64,000 nucleotides of DNA from Streptomyces aureus (GTDB taxonomy: Bacteria > Actinomycetota > Actinomycetes > Streptomycetales > Streptomycetaceae), in NCBI RefSeq assembly GCF_000725495.1, contig NZ_JNZD01000003.1, forward strand, positions 248,001 to 312,000. The letters are read 5' to 3'. The first letter of the stretch is position 1, and every line of letters starts with the position of its first letter. Positions 18,252 to 27,328 of this stretch are shown here, piece after piece. Both the position numbers and the translations under genes were made by a program. The notes under the pieces are model-generated. The model was not told where the DNA came from and did not search any database. It saw nothing but the letters and a program-made list of their open reading frames with translations.

Positions 18252-18554
18252 GGCTCCGGACGCGCGCACCTCCCGGCGGAGGCTCACGGGGTGTCAGATC
18301 CCACCAGTACGGTGCGCTTTAGTCGGTATGACCGAATTGCCCCATGGGGTGTCGGACATCACTGGGTTCCGCCCGATGCGGCCAACTCGGTTGCGGGGCA
18401 GGAACTTCCGGCGGATATGGCCGTTCTTCGGCGCCGGTGGGGCACTTGCGCATCGGGTGGGCCTCGCGCAGAGTCCATGACCGTTCAGTCCGCCATGGCC
18501 CACTTGTCCGGCACATGGTCCAGCTGTCGCATGGGGGCGAAAGGTCACGCGTAC

Positions 18555-19925
18555 ATGCCAATGAAGTGCACCATTGATAACCGGAAACATCGTCGTCCTC
18601 GCGCCATGCGCACCAAGTTGGGCGTGCTCGCGGTCACCACGGCCGCGCTCGCCGGAGGCGTCCTTACGCAGACGGACCAGGCTGAGGCGTCCACGCCCAA
18701 CGTCGTGGTCGATTCCCTGTCCGTGTCGGCCGGAGCGAACGGGCAGTCCAAGGCCACGGCCACCGTCCACAGCGCCAGAACGATCAAGCTGCAGGCGCTC
18801 ACCGTCGCCGTGCGGTCCGCCGACGGCAGCAACAACGACTTCCCCGGGGCCACCGCCACCACGCTGGGACCCCGGTCCGCCACCTTCACCTCGGGCTCCC
18901 GCACGTTCCAGCCCGGCAGCTACACGTATTACGTGGCGTACAAGGTCCGTGACCACTGGTACAGCGTCTCTCCGGTGAAGTCCTTCACCGCCGGCACCGG
19001 CACCGGGTCCACCGTGACGCCGACGCCGACGCCCACGGCCACGCAGCCCGCGTCCTCCACGCCGACGACGACGGCGCCGTCCACCCCGGCGGCCACGCCC
19101 CCGTCGACCACCGCTCCGTCGACCACCGCGCCGACTTCCTCGGCGCCCACGACGCCGGCCCCGACGACCCCGGCTCCGGTGTCGTCGGCTCCGTCGACCC
19201 CGGCACCGACGTCCTCCGCGCCGTCCACGACCGCCGCCGGTCCCGTCGGTATCCCCGGCACCTGGCACCAGGTGTTCGGCGACGAGTTCAACGGCTCCAG
19301 CCTCGACGGTTCCAAGTGGAACTCGAACTGGTTCGGATGCTCGGGATGCGTCACCAAGCCGCCGAACTCCGCCGAGGGATCCGCCTATTCGCCCTCGCAG
19401 GTCTCGGTCGCCGACGGGTCGCTTCACCTGAAGCTCGCCCAGCAGCCGACCACCGTCGCCGGCAAGACGTACCCCTACGTCTCCGGCATCGTGACCAGCA
19501 ACAACAAGGCCCAGTTCACGTACGGCGCCTTCGAGGCCCGTATCTACACGCCCTCGTCCGGCTCGCAGATGGCCAACTGGCCCTCCTTCTGGGCGGACGG
19601 GCAGAACTGGCCGACGGACGGCGAGCTGGACGTCCTGGAAGGCCTGGGCGGCTCCGCCTGCTACCACTTCCACTCCACCGCGGGCGGTCCGGGCGGCTGC
19701 GCCTCCGGCACCTACTCCGGCGGCTGGCACACGTTCGGCGCCGAATGGAAGCAGGGCTCCGCCACGTACTACTACGACGGCAAGCAGGTCGGTCAGATCA
19801 CGACGGGGATCACCTCGTCCCCGATGTACCTGATCCTGAACAACGCCATCAACCCCAGTCACAGCGGAACGAACATCGCTCCGGCCGACATGATGGTCGA
19901 CTACGTGCGGGTCTGGCAGCACTGA
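18555..19925 (+). CDS. secreted glycoside hydrolase family 16 beta-glucanase
   Basis: Extracellular endo-beta-glucanase, 456 aa. A signal peptide (AMRTKLGVLAVTTAALAGGV) ends near EAS. A beta-rich domain of about 100 residues follows, then a Pro/Thr/Ser linker of about 80 residues. The C-terminal GH16 domain has the catalytic motif ELDVLE: Glu357 nucleophile, Asp359, Glu362 acid/base. It ends in VDYVRVWQH. Substrate is probably a beta-1,3- or mixed glucan. ATG at 18555 has GCGAAAGG before it; ATG at 18606, directly at the signal peptide, is an alternative. It flanks the glycan cluster, and a second GH16 lies at 26.4 kb. Confidence 0.88.
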   Translation: MPMKCTIDNRKHRRPRAMRTKLGVLAVTTAALAGGVLTQTDQAEASTPNVVVDSLSVSAGANGQSKATATVHSARTIKLQALTVAVRSADGSNNDFPGATATTLGPRSATFTSGSRTFQPGSYTYYVAYKVRDHWYSVSPVKSFTAGTGTGSTVTPTPTPTATQPASSTPTTTAPSTPAATPPSTTAPSTTAPTSSAPTTPAPTTPAPVSSAPSTPAPTSSAPSTTAAGPVGIPGTWHQVFGDEFNGSSLDGSKWNSNWFGCSGCVTKPPNSAEGSAYSPSQVSVADGSLHLKLAQQPTTVAGKTYPYVSGIVTSNNKAQFTYGAFEARIYTPSSGSQMANWPSFWADGQNWPTDGELDVLEGLGGSACYHFHSTAGGPGGCASGTYSGGWHTFGAEWKQGSATYYYDGKQVGQITTGITSSPMYLILNNAINPSHSGTNIAPADMMVDYVRVWQH

Positions 19926-19944
19926 CCCCGCCGACGCGCCAGGG

Positions 19945-19969
19945 CGCCGGCCGCATCACGCGGCCGGCG
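19945..19969. terminator. hairpin after GH16
   Basis: CGCCGGCCGC (19945-19954) and GCGGCCGGCG (19960-19969) form a perfect 10-bp stem with a 5-nt loop. It lies between the convergent GH16 and UDP-xylose synthase genes. Confidence 0.7.
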
Positions 19970-20040
19970 GCCCCCGGGCTGTCGGCCCCCGGGCCGCCGG
20001 CCGCCCGGTGACGGCGAAGTGGTCCACGCGCCGTCCCGTG

Positions 20041-21018
20041 TCAGGCCGATCCGGCCGCGACGGCCTCCTCCGGGTTGCGGGCGTGGGCCCGCGCCTCCGC
20101 GACGAACCAGTCGACCGTGTGCCGGAGCCCCTCCTCCAGGGGTACCCGCGGCTGCCAGCCGAGGGCCTCGCGGGCCCGGGTGATGACCGGGCGCCGGCGG
20201 ACGGGATCGTCCACGGGCAGCGGCAGATGGCGGAGCTCGCCGCGGGACCCGGTGATCCCCGTCACCAGTTCCGCCACTTCCCGAACCGTGTGCTCCTCCG
20301 GATTGCCCAGGTTGATCGGCCCGGGATCGGCGGAGTCGAGCATCGCCACCAGGCCGCGGACCAGATCGTCGACGTAGCAGAAGCTCCGTGTCTGGGAGCC
20401 GTCGCCGAAGATCGTCAGCGGCTCCTCGTCCAGCGCCTGGCGGATGAAGCTGGAGATCACCCGGCCGTCGTGGGGGCGCATGTGCGGGCCGTAGGTGTTG
20501 AAGATCCGGACGATCCCCACGTCGACCCCGCGGCTGCGCCGGTACGCCATGGAGAGGGCCTCGGCGAAGCGCTTGGCCTCGTCGTAGACGCTGCGCGGGC
20601 CGATCGGGTTGACGTGGCCCCAGTAGTCCTCGTTCTGCGGATGCACCGCGGGATCCCCGTAGACCTCGCTGGTGGACGCCAGGACGAAGCGCGCCTCCTG
20701 GCTCTCGGCCAGCCGCAGCATGTTCTCCGTTCCCCGGCTGCCGACCGCCAGCGTCTCCAGCGGATGGCGGTGGTAGTCGGCCGGGGACGCCGGAGAGGCG
20801 AGGTGGGCGACGGCGTCGACCGTCGCGGAGAAGCGGAAGCGCTCCGTGACGTCGCACGGGACGCAGCGGAAGCCCGGCAGGTCCAGCAGACGGGCGATGT
20901 TCGCCTTGCTGCCGGAGGAGAAGTTGTCCAGGCAGTAGACGGTGTCACCCCTGCGGAGCAGTTCCTCGCACAGGTGGGACCCCAGAAAGCCGCTGCCGCC
21001 GGAAATCGCCACACGCAT
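20041..21018 (-). CDS. UDP-glucuronate decarboxylase (UDP-xylose synthase)
   Basis: Short-chain dehydrogenase-type enzyme of 325 aa that would convert UDP-glucuronate to UDP-xylose. N-terminal GGSGFLGSHL binds NAD. Family signatures are HLASPASP, the catalytic ASTSEVYGDP, YDEAK (Tyr and Lys), RIFNTYGPHM and QTRSFCYVDDLV, which together match UXS rather than GalE or dTDP-glucose dehydratase. ATG at 21018. It lies 17 bp downstream of UDP-glucose dehydrogenase, which makes its substrate. The two thus form a complete route from UDP-glucose to UDP-xylose. Confidence 0.88.
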   Translation of the reverse strand: MRVAISGGSGFLGSHLCEELLRRGDTVYCLDNFSSGSKANIARLLDLPGFRCVPCDVTERFRFSATVDAVAHLASPASPADYHRHPLETLAVGSRGTENMLRLAESQEARFVLASTSEVYGDPAVHPQNEDYWGHVNPIGPRSVYDEAKRFAEALSMAYRRSRGVDVGIVRIFNTYGPHMRPHDGRVISSFIRQALDEEPLTIFGDGSQTRSFCYVDDLVRGLVAMLDSADPGPINLGNPEEHTVREVAELVTGITGSRGELRHLPLPVDDPVRRRPVITRAREALGWQPRVPLEEGLRHTVDWFVAEARAHARNPEEAVAAGSA

Positions 21019-21035
21019 GGGAATCGTCCTTCCGC

Positions 21036-22343
21036 TCAGCCGAGCCGGGGGCGGCCCGGGGCGCCGAGCCGCCAGCCGGCGGCCCGCCAGGCCTGGGGGT
21101 CGAGGGTGTTGCGGGCGTCGACCAGGGCAGGGGCGCGCACCACGCCGGCGAGCGCGGCGGGGTCCAGCTCCCGGTACTGGGGCCACTCGGTGAGGTGCAG
21201 GACGACATCGGCCTGCTCGCAGGCCTTCGTCACGTCGAGGGCGTACTGCAGCTCGGGGTACACGGCCCGGGCGTTGTCGATCGCCTCCGGGTCGTGCACC
21301 CGGACCCGGGCTCCGCGGCGGCGCACCTCCTCCGCGACCGCGAGCGCCGGAGAGTCCCGCACGTCGTCGCTGCCGGGCTTGAAGGCGGCCCCCAGGACCG
21401 CCACGTCACGGTCCTCGAAACTCCCGCCCGTGAACCGCTCGGCGAGGTCGACGGTGCGTCGGCGCTGCCGTGCGTTGATCTCGTCGACCTGGCGGAGGAA
21501 CGCCACCGACTCGCCCCGGCCGATCTCCTCGGCCCGCGCCGCGAAGGCCCGGATGTCCTTGGGAAGACAGCTCCCGCCGAAGCCGAGGCCGGGCGAAAGG
21601 AAAGCCGGTCCGATGCGGGAGTCGCGGCCCATCGCCTCGGCGAGCGTGAGCACGTCGGCGCCCATGACGTCGCAGATCTCGGCCATGGCGTTGATGAAGG
21701 AGATCTTGGTGGCCAGGAAGGAGTTCGAGGCCACCTTGACCAGCTCGGCGGTCACCGTGTCGGTGACGACGAACGGCGCGCCGGCCGCCGTGAGGGGGGC
21801 GTACACCGCGCGCAGCCGTGCCTCGGCCCCGGCCGAGCGGACGCCCGCCACGATGCGTTCCGGCCGCAGGGTGTCCTGGACCGCGGAGCCCTCGCGCAGG
21901 AACTCCGGGTTCCAGGCGATCTCGGCGCCGCTCACGGCCAGCCGCGGGGCCAGCCGGTCCGCCGTGCCGACGGGCACGGTGGACTTGCCGACGACCAGCG
22001 CCCCCTCGCGCAGACCCGGCGCCAGGCCGTCCACCACGGCCTCGACATGACGCAGGTCGGCCGCGCCGGAGTCGGGCCGCTGCGGCGTGCCGACGCACAC
22101 GAAGTGGGTGTCGGCGAACCGGGCGGCCTCCTCGAGCGAGGTGGTGAAGCGCAGTGTGCCCGCGGCCACCGTGCGCTGGAGCATCGCGGACAGCCCGGGC
22201 TCGTGGAACGGGGGGTGCCCGGCGGCGAGCGCGGCGACCCGCTCCTCGTCGACGTCGACGCCGAGCACCTCGTGGCCTGTCTCGGCCATGCAGGCGGCGT
22301 GGACTGCTCCGACATACCCGGTGCCGATGACTGTGAGGCGCAT
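21036..22343 (-). CDS. UDP-glucose 6-dehydrogenase
   Basis: Oxidises UDP-glucose twice to UDP-glucuronate with NAD; 435 aa. GTGYVGAVHAA at the N-terminus is the NAD fold, GKSTVPVGT and WNPEFLREGSA are family blocks, and GGSCLPKDIRAF holds the catalytic Cys. C-terminal GAAFKPGSDDVRDSPAL is also typical. ATG at 22343 with GGAGA 5 bp before it. First gene of a two-gene operon whose promoter carries the 25-bp element shared with the glycosyltransferase operon at 32.5 kb. Confidence 0.92.
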   Translation of the reverse strand: MRLTVIGTGYVGAVHAACMAETGHEVLGVDVDEERVAALAAGHPPFHEPGLSAMLQRTVAAGTLRFTTSLEEAARFADTHFVCVGTPQRPDSGAADLRHVEAVVDGLAPGLREGALVVGKSTVPVGTADRLAPRLAVSGAEIAWNPEFLREGSAVQDTLRPERIVAGVRSAGAEARLRAVYAPLTAAGAPFVVTDTVTAELVKVASNSFLATKISFINAMAEICDVMGADVLTLAEAMGRDSRIGPAFLSPGLGFGGSCLPKDIRAFAARAEEIGRGESVAFLRQVDEINARQRRRTVDLAERFTGGSFEDRDVAVLGAAFKPGSDDVRDSPALAVAEEVRRRGARVRVHDPEAIDNARAVYPELQYALDVTKACEQADVVLHLTEWPQYRELDPAALAGVVRAPALVDARNTLDPQAWRAAGWRLGAPGRPRLG

Positions 22344-22365
22344 GTCTGTCTCCGAGGTTTCCGTC

Positions 22366-22390
22366 CGTATATTTACGGCGTATACGTACA
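22366..22390 (-). promoter_or_regulatory. 25-bp element, copy A (UDP-glucose dehydrogenase promoter)
   Basis: Contains the inverted repeat CGTATA-N9-TATACG (22366-22386). It matches 20 of 25 bases at 32556-32580. It lies 22 bp before the ATG, with TCTCCGAG also shared in the ribosome-site region. Probably an operator or part of a specialised promoter. Confidence 0.6.
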
Positions 22391-22544
22391 TAGTTACCCC
22401 AGGACGGGCTGAGGTCAACGGCACTGTGGAGAGATCCGTGGCGCGGCGGACCCGCGATCGGGCCGGTCACGCACGGCAGCGCCCCGCAGGCCCGGGACTT
22501 GCGGGGCGCGGGTGGGGCGCCTGCCGGGTGCCGGGGGAGTCCGC

Positions 22545-22719
22545 AGTCGGCGGCATCCCGCCAGGCAGGGGACTGCCGGGGTCGGCGGCATCCCGCCGGG
22601 CCAGGGGCCCGCCGGGGTCAACGGCACGTTGCCGGGCCAGGGCCTGTCGCGGTGAACGGCACCCTGCCGAGCCGAAAACCGCTGGAGTCAGCGGCACCCC
22701 GTCGGGCCGGGCCGTCTCG
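22545..22719. repeat. five tandem units of 34-36 bp
   Basis: Units share TC-GGCGGCA-CCC-GCCGGGCC and lie at 22545, 22579, 22615, 22651 and 22685. The last covers the stop codon and final codons of the ATP-grasp gene. They fill most of the 344-bp gap 22344-22687, which otherwise contains only the promoter of the UDP-glucose dehydrogenase operon. Confidence 0.8.
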
Positions 22720-23920
22720 GCCGCAGCAGGCGCCACGTCACCAGTCCCGAGAACCGGACCGCCTCCGCCGCCGCCGGCAGTGGGTCGTCCCAGGAGAGCC
22801 AGGCCCGCTCGGTGGGCCGCACGTGCAGCAGATCGGGCGGCAGCCGGCGCTCATGACGCAGCCAGGCCGCCGCCGACGCGAAGTCCAGCTGGCCGGCGAC
22901 GAAGACCCGCCCCTCCGCCTGGGCGCCGTCCGGCACGGTCCGGCCGGTGAGGTCGAGGTGCATGGCGCGGACGACGTCGACCCCGTCGACGCTCTCGAAG
23001 AGGCGGAACTGGGCGCCGGTGCGCGGGTTGAAGTCGACGAGCTTGTACTGCCCGTCCCGGCGGTCGAAGCGCCAGTCGAGGTCCGCCAGCCCGCTGTAGC
23101 CGGTACGGCGGCACAGCCGCTCCGCCAGCCGGGCCAGTTCGGAGTTGCGCAGCGCCACCGCCCGGGCGGTCATCCCCGCGTACGGAGGCCAGGAGCGCAG
23201 CTTCAGCCCGGTGAACAGGGCGCGCGGAACACCGCCCGCACCGCAGTAGATGTGGGTGATCCAGTCCTCCGCCTGCTGCCGGGGGATGTACTCCTGCACG
23301 AGCACGGGCGGCGGCGCGGCGGTCGGAAACCGGGCGAGCAGCGCCCGTTCGGTGGGCACGACGGTGGTGGTGCCGCTGACGGCGGGGGTGCGCAGCCTGC
23401 TGAACGGCGCCAGGTTCTTGAGGACCAGCGGATAGCCGAGCTCGCGGCCCGCCTCGACCAGTTCGTCGCGGCTCTCCGGCGCCCGTGACGGCGGCGAGGG
23501 CACGCCGGCCTCGGAGCAGATCCGGTGCAGGCTCGCCTTGCAGGCCAGCAGGCGCGGCAGGTGGGCGGGCACGGGCGGGATCAGGAAACACTCCTTCAGC
23601 CGGTGCGCGTACTCCGCGAGGAGGATGGCCGCCTCGTCGTCGGTCGGCACCGCCACGCACCGGGCGCCGATCCTCCGGCCGATGGACAACAGGCCGTCCG
23701 CGAGCCGCTCCGGCTCCTCGCGGCCGGTGGTCGGCCACACGATCCTGCTCGTCAGATGGCGCGAGAGGGCGACCGGGGTGAAACGGTCCTCGACGACGGC
23801 GTGGACGGGCACGCCCAGCCGTCCGACCGTGCGCACCACCCCCAGACTGCCGTGGTGCAGCGGATAGTTGCCGATTCTGGCGAGGAGCACGGGCACCTCG
23901 GTGTCCAGCAAGAAGACCAC
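22688..23920 (-). CDS. ATP-grasp carboxylate-amine ligase-like protein
   Basis: 410 aa. The N-terminus starts DTEVPVLLARIGNYPLHHGSLG, followed by an ATP-grasp fold: YPLVLKNLAPFSR (ATP lysine), VLVQEYIPRQ and the metal-binding end DLDWRFDRRDGQYKLVDFNPRTG. Family members join a carboxylate to an amine using ATP. Start set at GTG 23920, which has GGAGAGG before it and leaves a promoter gap to the divergent gene at 24061. In this cluster it could act on a uronic acid or on an amino acid decoration; neither is proven. Confidence 0.75.
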   Translation of the reverse strand: MVFLLDTEVPVLLARIGNYPLHHGSLGVVRTVGRLGVPVHAVVEDRFTPVALSRHLTSRIVWPTTGREEPERLADGLLSIGRRIGARCVAVPTDDEAAILLAEYAHRLKECFLIPPVPAHLPRLLACKASLHRICSEAGVPSPPSRAPESRDELVEAGRELGYPLVLKNLAPFSRLRTPAVSGTTTVVPTERALLARFPTAAPPPVLVQEYIPRQQAEDWITHIYCGAGGVPRALFTGLKLRSWPPYAGMTARAVALRNSELARLAERLCRRTGYSGLADLDWRFDRRDGQYKLVDFNPRTGAQFRLFESVDGVDVVRAMHLDLTGRTVPDGAQAEGRVFVAGQLDFASAAAWLRHERRLPPDLLHVRPTERAWLSWDDPLPAAAEAVRFSGLVTWRLLRPRRPGPTGCR

Positions 23921-24060
23921 CCGCCCCTCTCCGGGAAGCTTCTCCCGAAAGGAACTAATATGGACGAGGCTCGTAGATCGACTCGAACGGGACAGACAGC
24001 CTGAAACCATTATCCCCGTCATGCACGGGTCGTGCCGCTGACAGTCCGGCAAGGTCTGGT

Positions 24061-25116
24061 ATGAAGACACCCGCCAAGATGTCCTCGCTCTCCGGTCTGC
24101 TGCCCCTGTACTTTCCGCGCGCTCTGGCCGGTCTCGACGACCGCCTCCGGGCCCACTGGCTCGTGCGCGGCGCCGCTCCCCGGGACATCACCGTGGTCCG
24201 GCGTCCCTCGCTGCCCAAGGCGGGCCTGCTGGTGTTCGAACTGCGGCAGGGCGACGGCAGCCTGGTGATCAAACACCCCAGGGACGAGGCCGGCGCCGCC
24301 GTCACGGCACGCGAGCGCGAGGTCCTGCAGGAGCTCGCCGCCGACGGCCGGCTCGACCCCTGGCGCGCCGTCCTGCCCCGGGCCGTCGGCTCGCCCGGGC
24401 CCGGGGGAACCCTCGCCCAGACCGCGCTCCCGGGCGTCCCGGCCGAGCACCTGATCCTGGACGCCTCCAGGGACCCGTACGCCGCCATGGCACCCGCCCT
24501 GCGACTGCTGGCGGAGCTGCGGGCCGCCACCGGACGCCCCCGCAAGGCGGCCGACCGCACCTCCGTCTGGTGCGAGGAACAGCTGACGGTCCTGTCCGGC
24601 GGAATGCCCCGCTACGGATCCGGCCGTCGGGCGGCCGAGTTCGAGGCCCTGCGCCACCGGCTGGACGCGGCTCTGACCGGTGCCGTGCTGACGGAGGGCT
24701 GGACCCATGGCGACTACCACCCCGGCAACGTGCTGCTCGACCGCGTCCCCCTCCAGGTGACCGGCGTCTTCGACTGGAGCAGCGGCCGGTCCGACGGGCC
24801 GTGCGAGATCGACGCCTACTCCTTCGTGCTGGCCCTGCGCAGCACGCTCACCGGCCGCCCGCTGGGAAGCCTGGTCGCCGAGACGCTGCGGGCGGGGCGG
24901 ATCCCGGACGACGACCGCGCCCTGCTCGCGCTGGCCGGGCTCGACCCGGACGACGGGGTCGCCGACCCGGTGGCGATCCCCCTGCTCAGCTGGCTGTGGC
25001 ACGTGGTGAACAACGTCAGCAAGTCCCCGAGGTTCGGCCGCAGTTACGGCTGGCTCACGCACACGGTCGCGCCCGTGCTCGGGGAATGCGCCCGCTGGGC
25101 CGGTGCGCGGCCGTGA
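24061..25116 (+). CDS. aminoglycoside-phosphotransferase-fold kinase
   Basis: 351 aa protein with the APH/choline-kinase fold. The catalytic motif HGDYHPGNVLL lies near residue 217 and the metal-binding Asp in VFDWSSG about 25 residues later. The N-terminal nucleotide-binding lobe includes LVIKHPRDE. It phosphorylates a small molecule or sugar; the substrate cannot be read from sequence. First gene of a plus-strand operon with the flavoprotein and the GH16 lipoprotein, divergent from the ATP-grasp gene. No clear -35/-10 pair was found in the 140-bp shared gap. Confidence 0.75.
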   Translation: MKTPAKMSSLSGLLPLYFPRALAGLDDRLRAHWLVRGAAPRDITVVRRPSLPKAGLLVFELRQGDGSLVIKHPRDEAGAAVTAREREVLQELAADGRLDPWRAVLPRAVGSPGPGGTLAQTALPGVPAEHLILDASRDPYAAMAPALRLLAELRAATGRPRKAADRTSVWCEEQLTVLSGGMPRYGSGRRAAEFEALRHRLDAALTGAVLTEGWTHGDYHPGNVLLDRVPLQVTGVFDWSSGRSDGPCEIDAYSFVLALRSTLTGRPLGSLVAETLRAGRIPDDDRALLALAGLDPDDGVADPVAIPLLSWLWHVVNNVSKSPRFGRSYGWLTHTVAPVLGECARWAGARP

Positions 25117-25153
25117 GCGCCGCGCCGTCGCCCGAGACCGGAGGGAGCGACCC

Positions 25154-26452
25154 ATGCCCATGAACACCGGATTCACCGCCCGGTACCGCGTGCCCAGGGG
25201 CAAGGGCGGGAGCGGGCGCGTCCACGGCTCCCCGCGGCGGCTGCCCACCGTCGTCATCGGTGCGGGCCCCTACGGACTCGCCACCGCCGCCTGGCTGAGC
25301 GCGGCGGGAACGGAACGGCGGGTGTTCGGCGAACCCATGGAGTGCTGGAGCGCCAACATGCCCGACGGCATGTTCCTGAAGTCGGTCCCCGCCGCCTCGT
25401 CCGTCTCCGCCCCGGAGGCCGGATACCGGCTGGAGGACTTCCGTACCGCGCGGGGGCACGGGCCCGTCGGCGACCGGTACCCCGTCCCCGTCGAGGAGAT
25501 GATCGCCTACGGACGGTGGTTCCAGGAGCGCCGTGTACCGGAAGTGGAGCGCCGCAGGGTCCGTTCCATAGGGCGGGCCGACGGTCTGTTCGGCGTCACC
25601 CTGGACTCGGGGGAGGAGTTCCTCGCCGGGCGCGTGGTGATGGCCACCGGGCTCGTCCCCTTCGCCCACGAACCCCCTGAACTGACCGGACTCCCGGCGG
25701 AGCTGGTCTCGCACACCAGCAGGCATCACGATCTGGGCCGCTTCTCGGGGCAGCGGATCGCCGTCCTCGGTGCCGGACAGTCGGCCCTGGAGAGCGCCGC
25801 GCTGCTGCACGAGGCCGGGGCCTTCCCCACCGTGATCGCCCGCGCCCGGTCCGTCGCCTTCGGTACCCCGCCCGACACCGACCGGCCCTCGGACCGCCCG
25901 CGCCCGGTACGCGTCCTCAAGCCGGGTTCCCCGCTCGGCCCCGGCTGGTCGCTGCTGGCGTGCGCCCGCGGCGGTGGGGTCATCCGGCATCTGCCGCAGG
26001 ACGTACGGCTGCGGATGCTGCGCAGCGTCCTCGGCCCGTCCGGCGGCTGGTGGCTGCGGGAGCGTGTGGAGGACCGGGTCCCCGTGCTCTGCGGACGCGG
26101 CGTCCGCTCCGCGGTGGCCGAGGACGGCGGGGTGCGTCTGGAGATCGAGGCCGTGGGCGACGGGAGGCGCACGGAGACGCTGCGGGCCGACCATCTGCTG
26201 CTGGCCACGGGATACCGGGTGGACGTCGACCGGCTGACGCTGCTGGCACCCGAACTCCGCCGCGAGGTCGAGACGTTCCACGGGGCGCCCCGGCTGTCGT
26301 CCGGGTTCGAGTCCTCCGTGCCCGGGCTGTTCTTCACCGGACTGGCGGCCGCTCCCACCTTCGGACCCGTGCTGCGGTTCGTCGCCGGCACCGGATTCGC
26401 CGCGCGCCGGCTGGCCGGCGCCGTCGCGGCCGGGTCCCGAGAGCGCCCATGA
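25154..26452 (+). CDS. FAD/NAD(P)-dependent monooxygenase-like flavoprotein
   Basis: 432 aa. FAD motif VIGAGPYGLATAAWL at about residue 35, a second dinucleotide motif VLGAGQSALESAALL near 205, and ATGYRVD towards the C-terminus. The pattern resembles flavin monooxygenases and N-hydroxylases. ATG at 25154 follows GGAGGGAG. The gene is 37 bp after the kinase and overlaps the GH16 gene by ATGA. A flavoprotein oxidoreductase inside a glycan operon is unusual; its substrate is unknown. Confidence 0.75.
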   Translation: MPMNTGFTARYRVPRGKGGSGRVHGSPRRLPTVVIGAGPYGLATAAWLSAAGTERRVFGEPMECWSANMPDGMFLKSVPAASSVSAPEAGYRLEDFRTARGHGPVGDRYPVPVEEMIAYGRWFQERRVPEVERRRVRSIGRADGLFGVTLDSGEEFLAGRVVMATGLVPFAHEPPELTGLPAELVSHTSRHHDLGRFSGQRIAVLGAGQSALESAALLHEAGAFPTVIARARSVAFGTPPDTDRPSDRPRPVRVLKPGSPLGPGWSLLACARGGGVIRHLPQDVRLRMLRSVLGPSGGWWLRERVEDRVPVLCGRGVRSAVAEDGGVRLEIEAVGDGRRTETLRADHLLLATGYRVDVDRLTLLAPELRREVETFHGAPRLSSGFESSVPGLFFTGLAAAPTFGPVLRFVAGTGFAARRLAGAVAAGSRERP

Positions 26453-27270
26453 CGAGGTCACGGGGCGCGCTGGTCGGGGTCGTCCTGCTGCTGCTGGCGG
26501 CCTGCGGGGCCTGCGGTTCCACGCCCGGGTCCCCCGAGTCCGGGCCACCCGTGCCCGGCGCGTGGCGACTGGTCCTGCGCGACGAATTCGACGGTTCACG
26601 CCTCGACACGGGCCGCTGGGCCACCTGCTACGACTGGAACAAGAACGGCTGCACCATCAGCACCAACAACGAACTGGAGTGGTACCAGCCCGGCCAGGTC
26701 ACCGTGGGCGGAGGGAAACTGACCCTGACCGCCCAGCGCCGGAGCATCCGCGGCAGCGACGGGAAGGTCTACCCCTGGGTCTCCGGCATGATCTCCACCG
26801 GCCGGGACGACTGGTACGCCCGGCCGCGGCACACCTTCACCTACGGCTACTTCGAGGCGGCGGTCCGCATCCCGCCGCAGGGCGGCATGACACCGGAGTT
26901 CTGGATGATGCCCGCGAGCCGCTACACCCCGCCCGAGCTCGACATCATGGAGTTCCTCGGCACCACGCGCACGGTGTCGATGTTCGTGCACTGGAAGAAC
27001 GCCGAGGGCGCCGAGCGCAAGCAGCGGGGGACGTTCACCGCGCCCGGTTTCCCCGACGGCTATCACCGCTTCGGACTGCTGTGGGAGAAGGACCGGCTCG
27101 TCTGGTACGTCGACGGGGTCGAACGGTTCCGGGTGACCGCGCCCGAGCGCATTCCTCATGTGCCGATGGAGGTCATCCTGAACCTGGCCGTCGGGCTTCC
27201 CTACACCCCGCCCCCGGGTACCGACTCGGCGCGTATGAGCGTGGACTGGGTCCGCGTCTGGCAGCGGTGA
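26449..27270 (+). CDS. GH16 family lipoprotein glucanase
   Basis: 273 aa. The N-terminus is a lipoprotein signal with lipobox-like LLLAAC (Cys19), so the enzyme is anchored outside the membrane. The GH16 catalytic motif ELDIMEF gives Glu nucleophile, Asp and Glu acid/base. The protein ends VDWVRVWQR. It has no linker or accessory domain, unlike the GH16 at 18.5 kb. Translationally coupled to the flavoprotein gene. Being fixed to the cell in a biosynthetic cluster, it may trim or release the polymer made here rather than feed on external glucan. Confidence 0.85.
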   Translation: MTRSRGALVGVVLLLLAACGACGSTPGSPESGPPVPGAWRLVLRDEFDGSRLDTGRWATCYDWNKNGCTISTNNELEWYQPGQVTVGGGKLTLTAQRRSIRGSDGKVYPWVSGMISTGRDDWYARPRHTFTYGYFEAAVRIPPQGGMTPEFWMMPASRYTPPELDIMEFLGTTRTVSMFVHWKNAEGAERKQRGTFTAPGFPDGYHRFGLLWEKDRLVWYVDGVERFRVTAPERIPHVPMEVILNLAVGLPYTPPPGTDSARMSVDWVRVWQR

Positions 27271-27328
27271 CAGAACCTCAGGAGAGGGCAGGACAACAGG
27301 AGGTGCGTCCGGCCGGCCGGCGGCAGGG

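Noticed and set aside
18340..18349. CCCCATGGGG palindrome as an operator
   Set aside because: GC-rich 10-bp palindromes are common here and it lies at no clear promoter.
22366..22386. BldN-type sigma promoter (CGTAAC-like -35)
   Set aside because: CGTAAA is present but no CGTTGA follows at the right distance.
22545..22719. Possible CRISPR array or integron sites
   Set aside because: 34-36 bp units are imperfect and directly adjacent, with no spacers or integrase.
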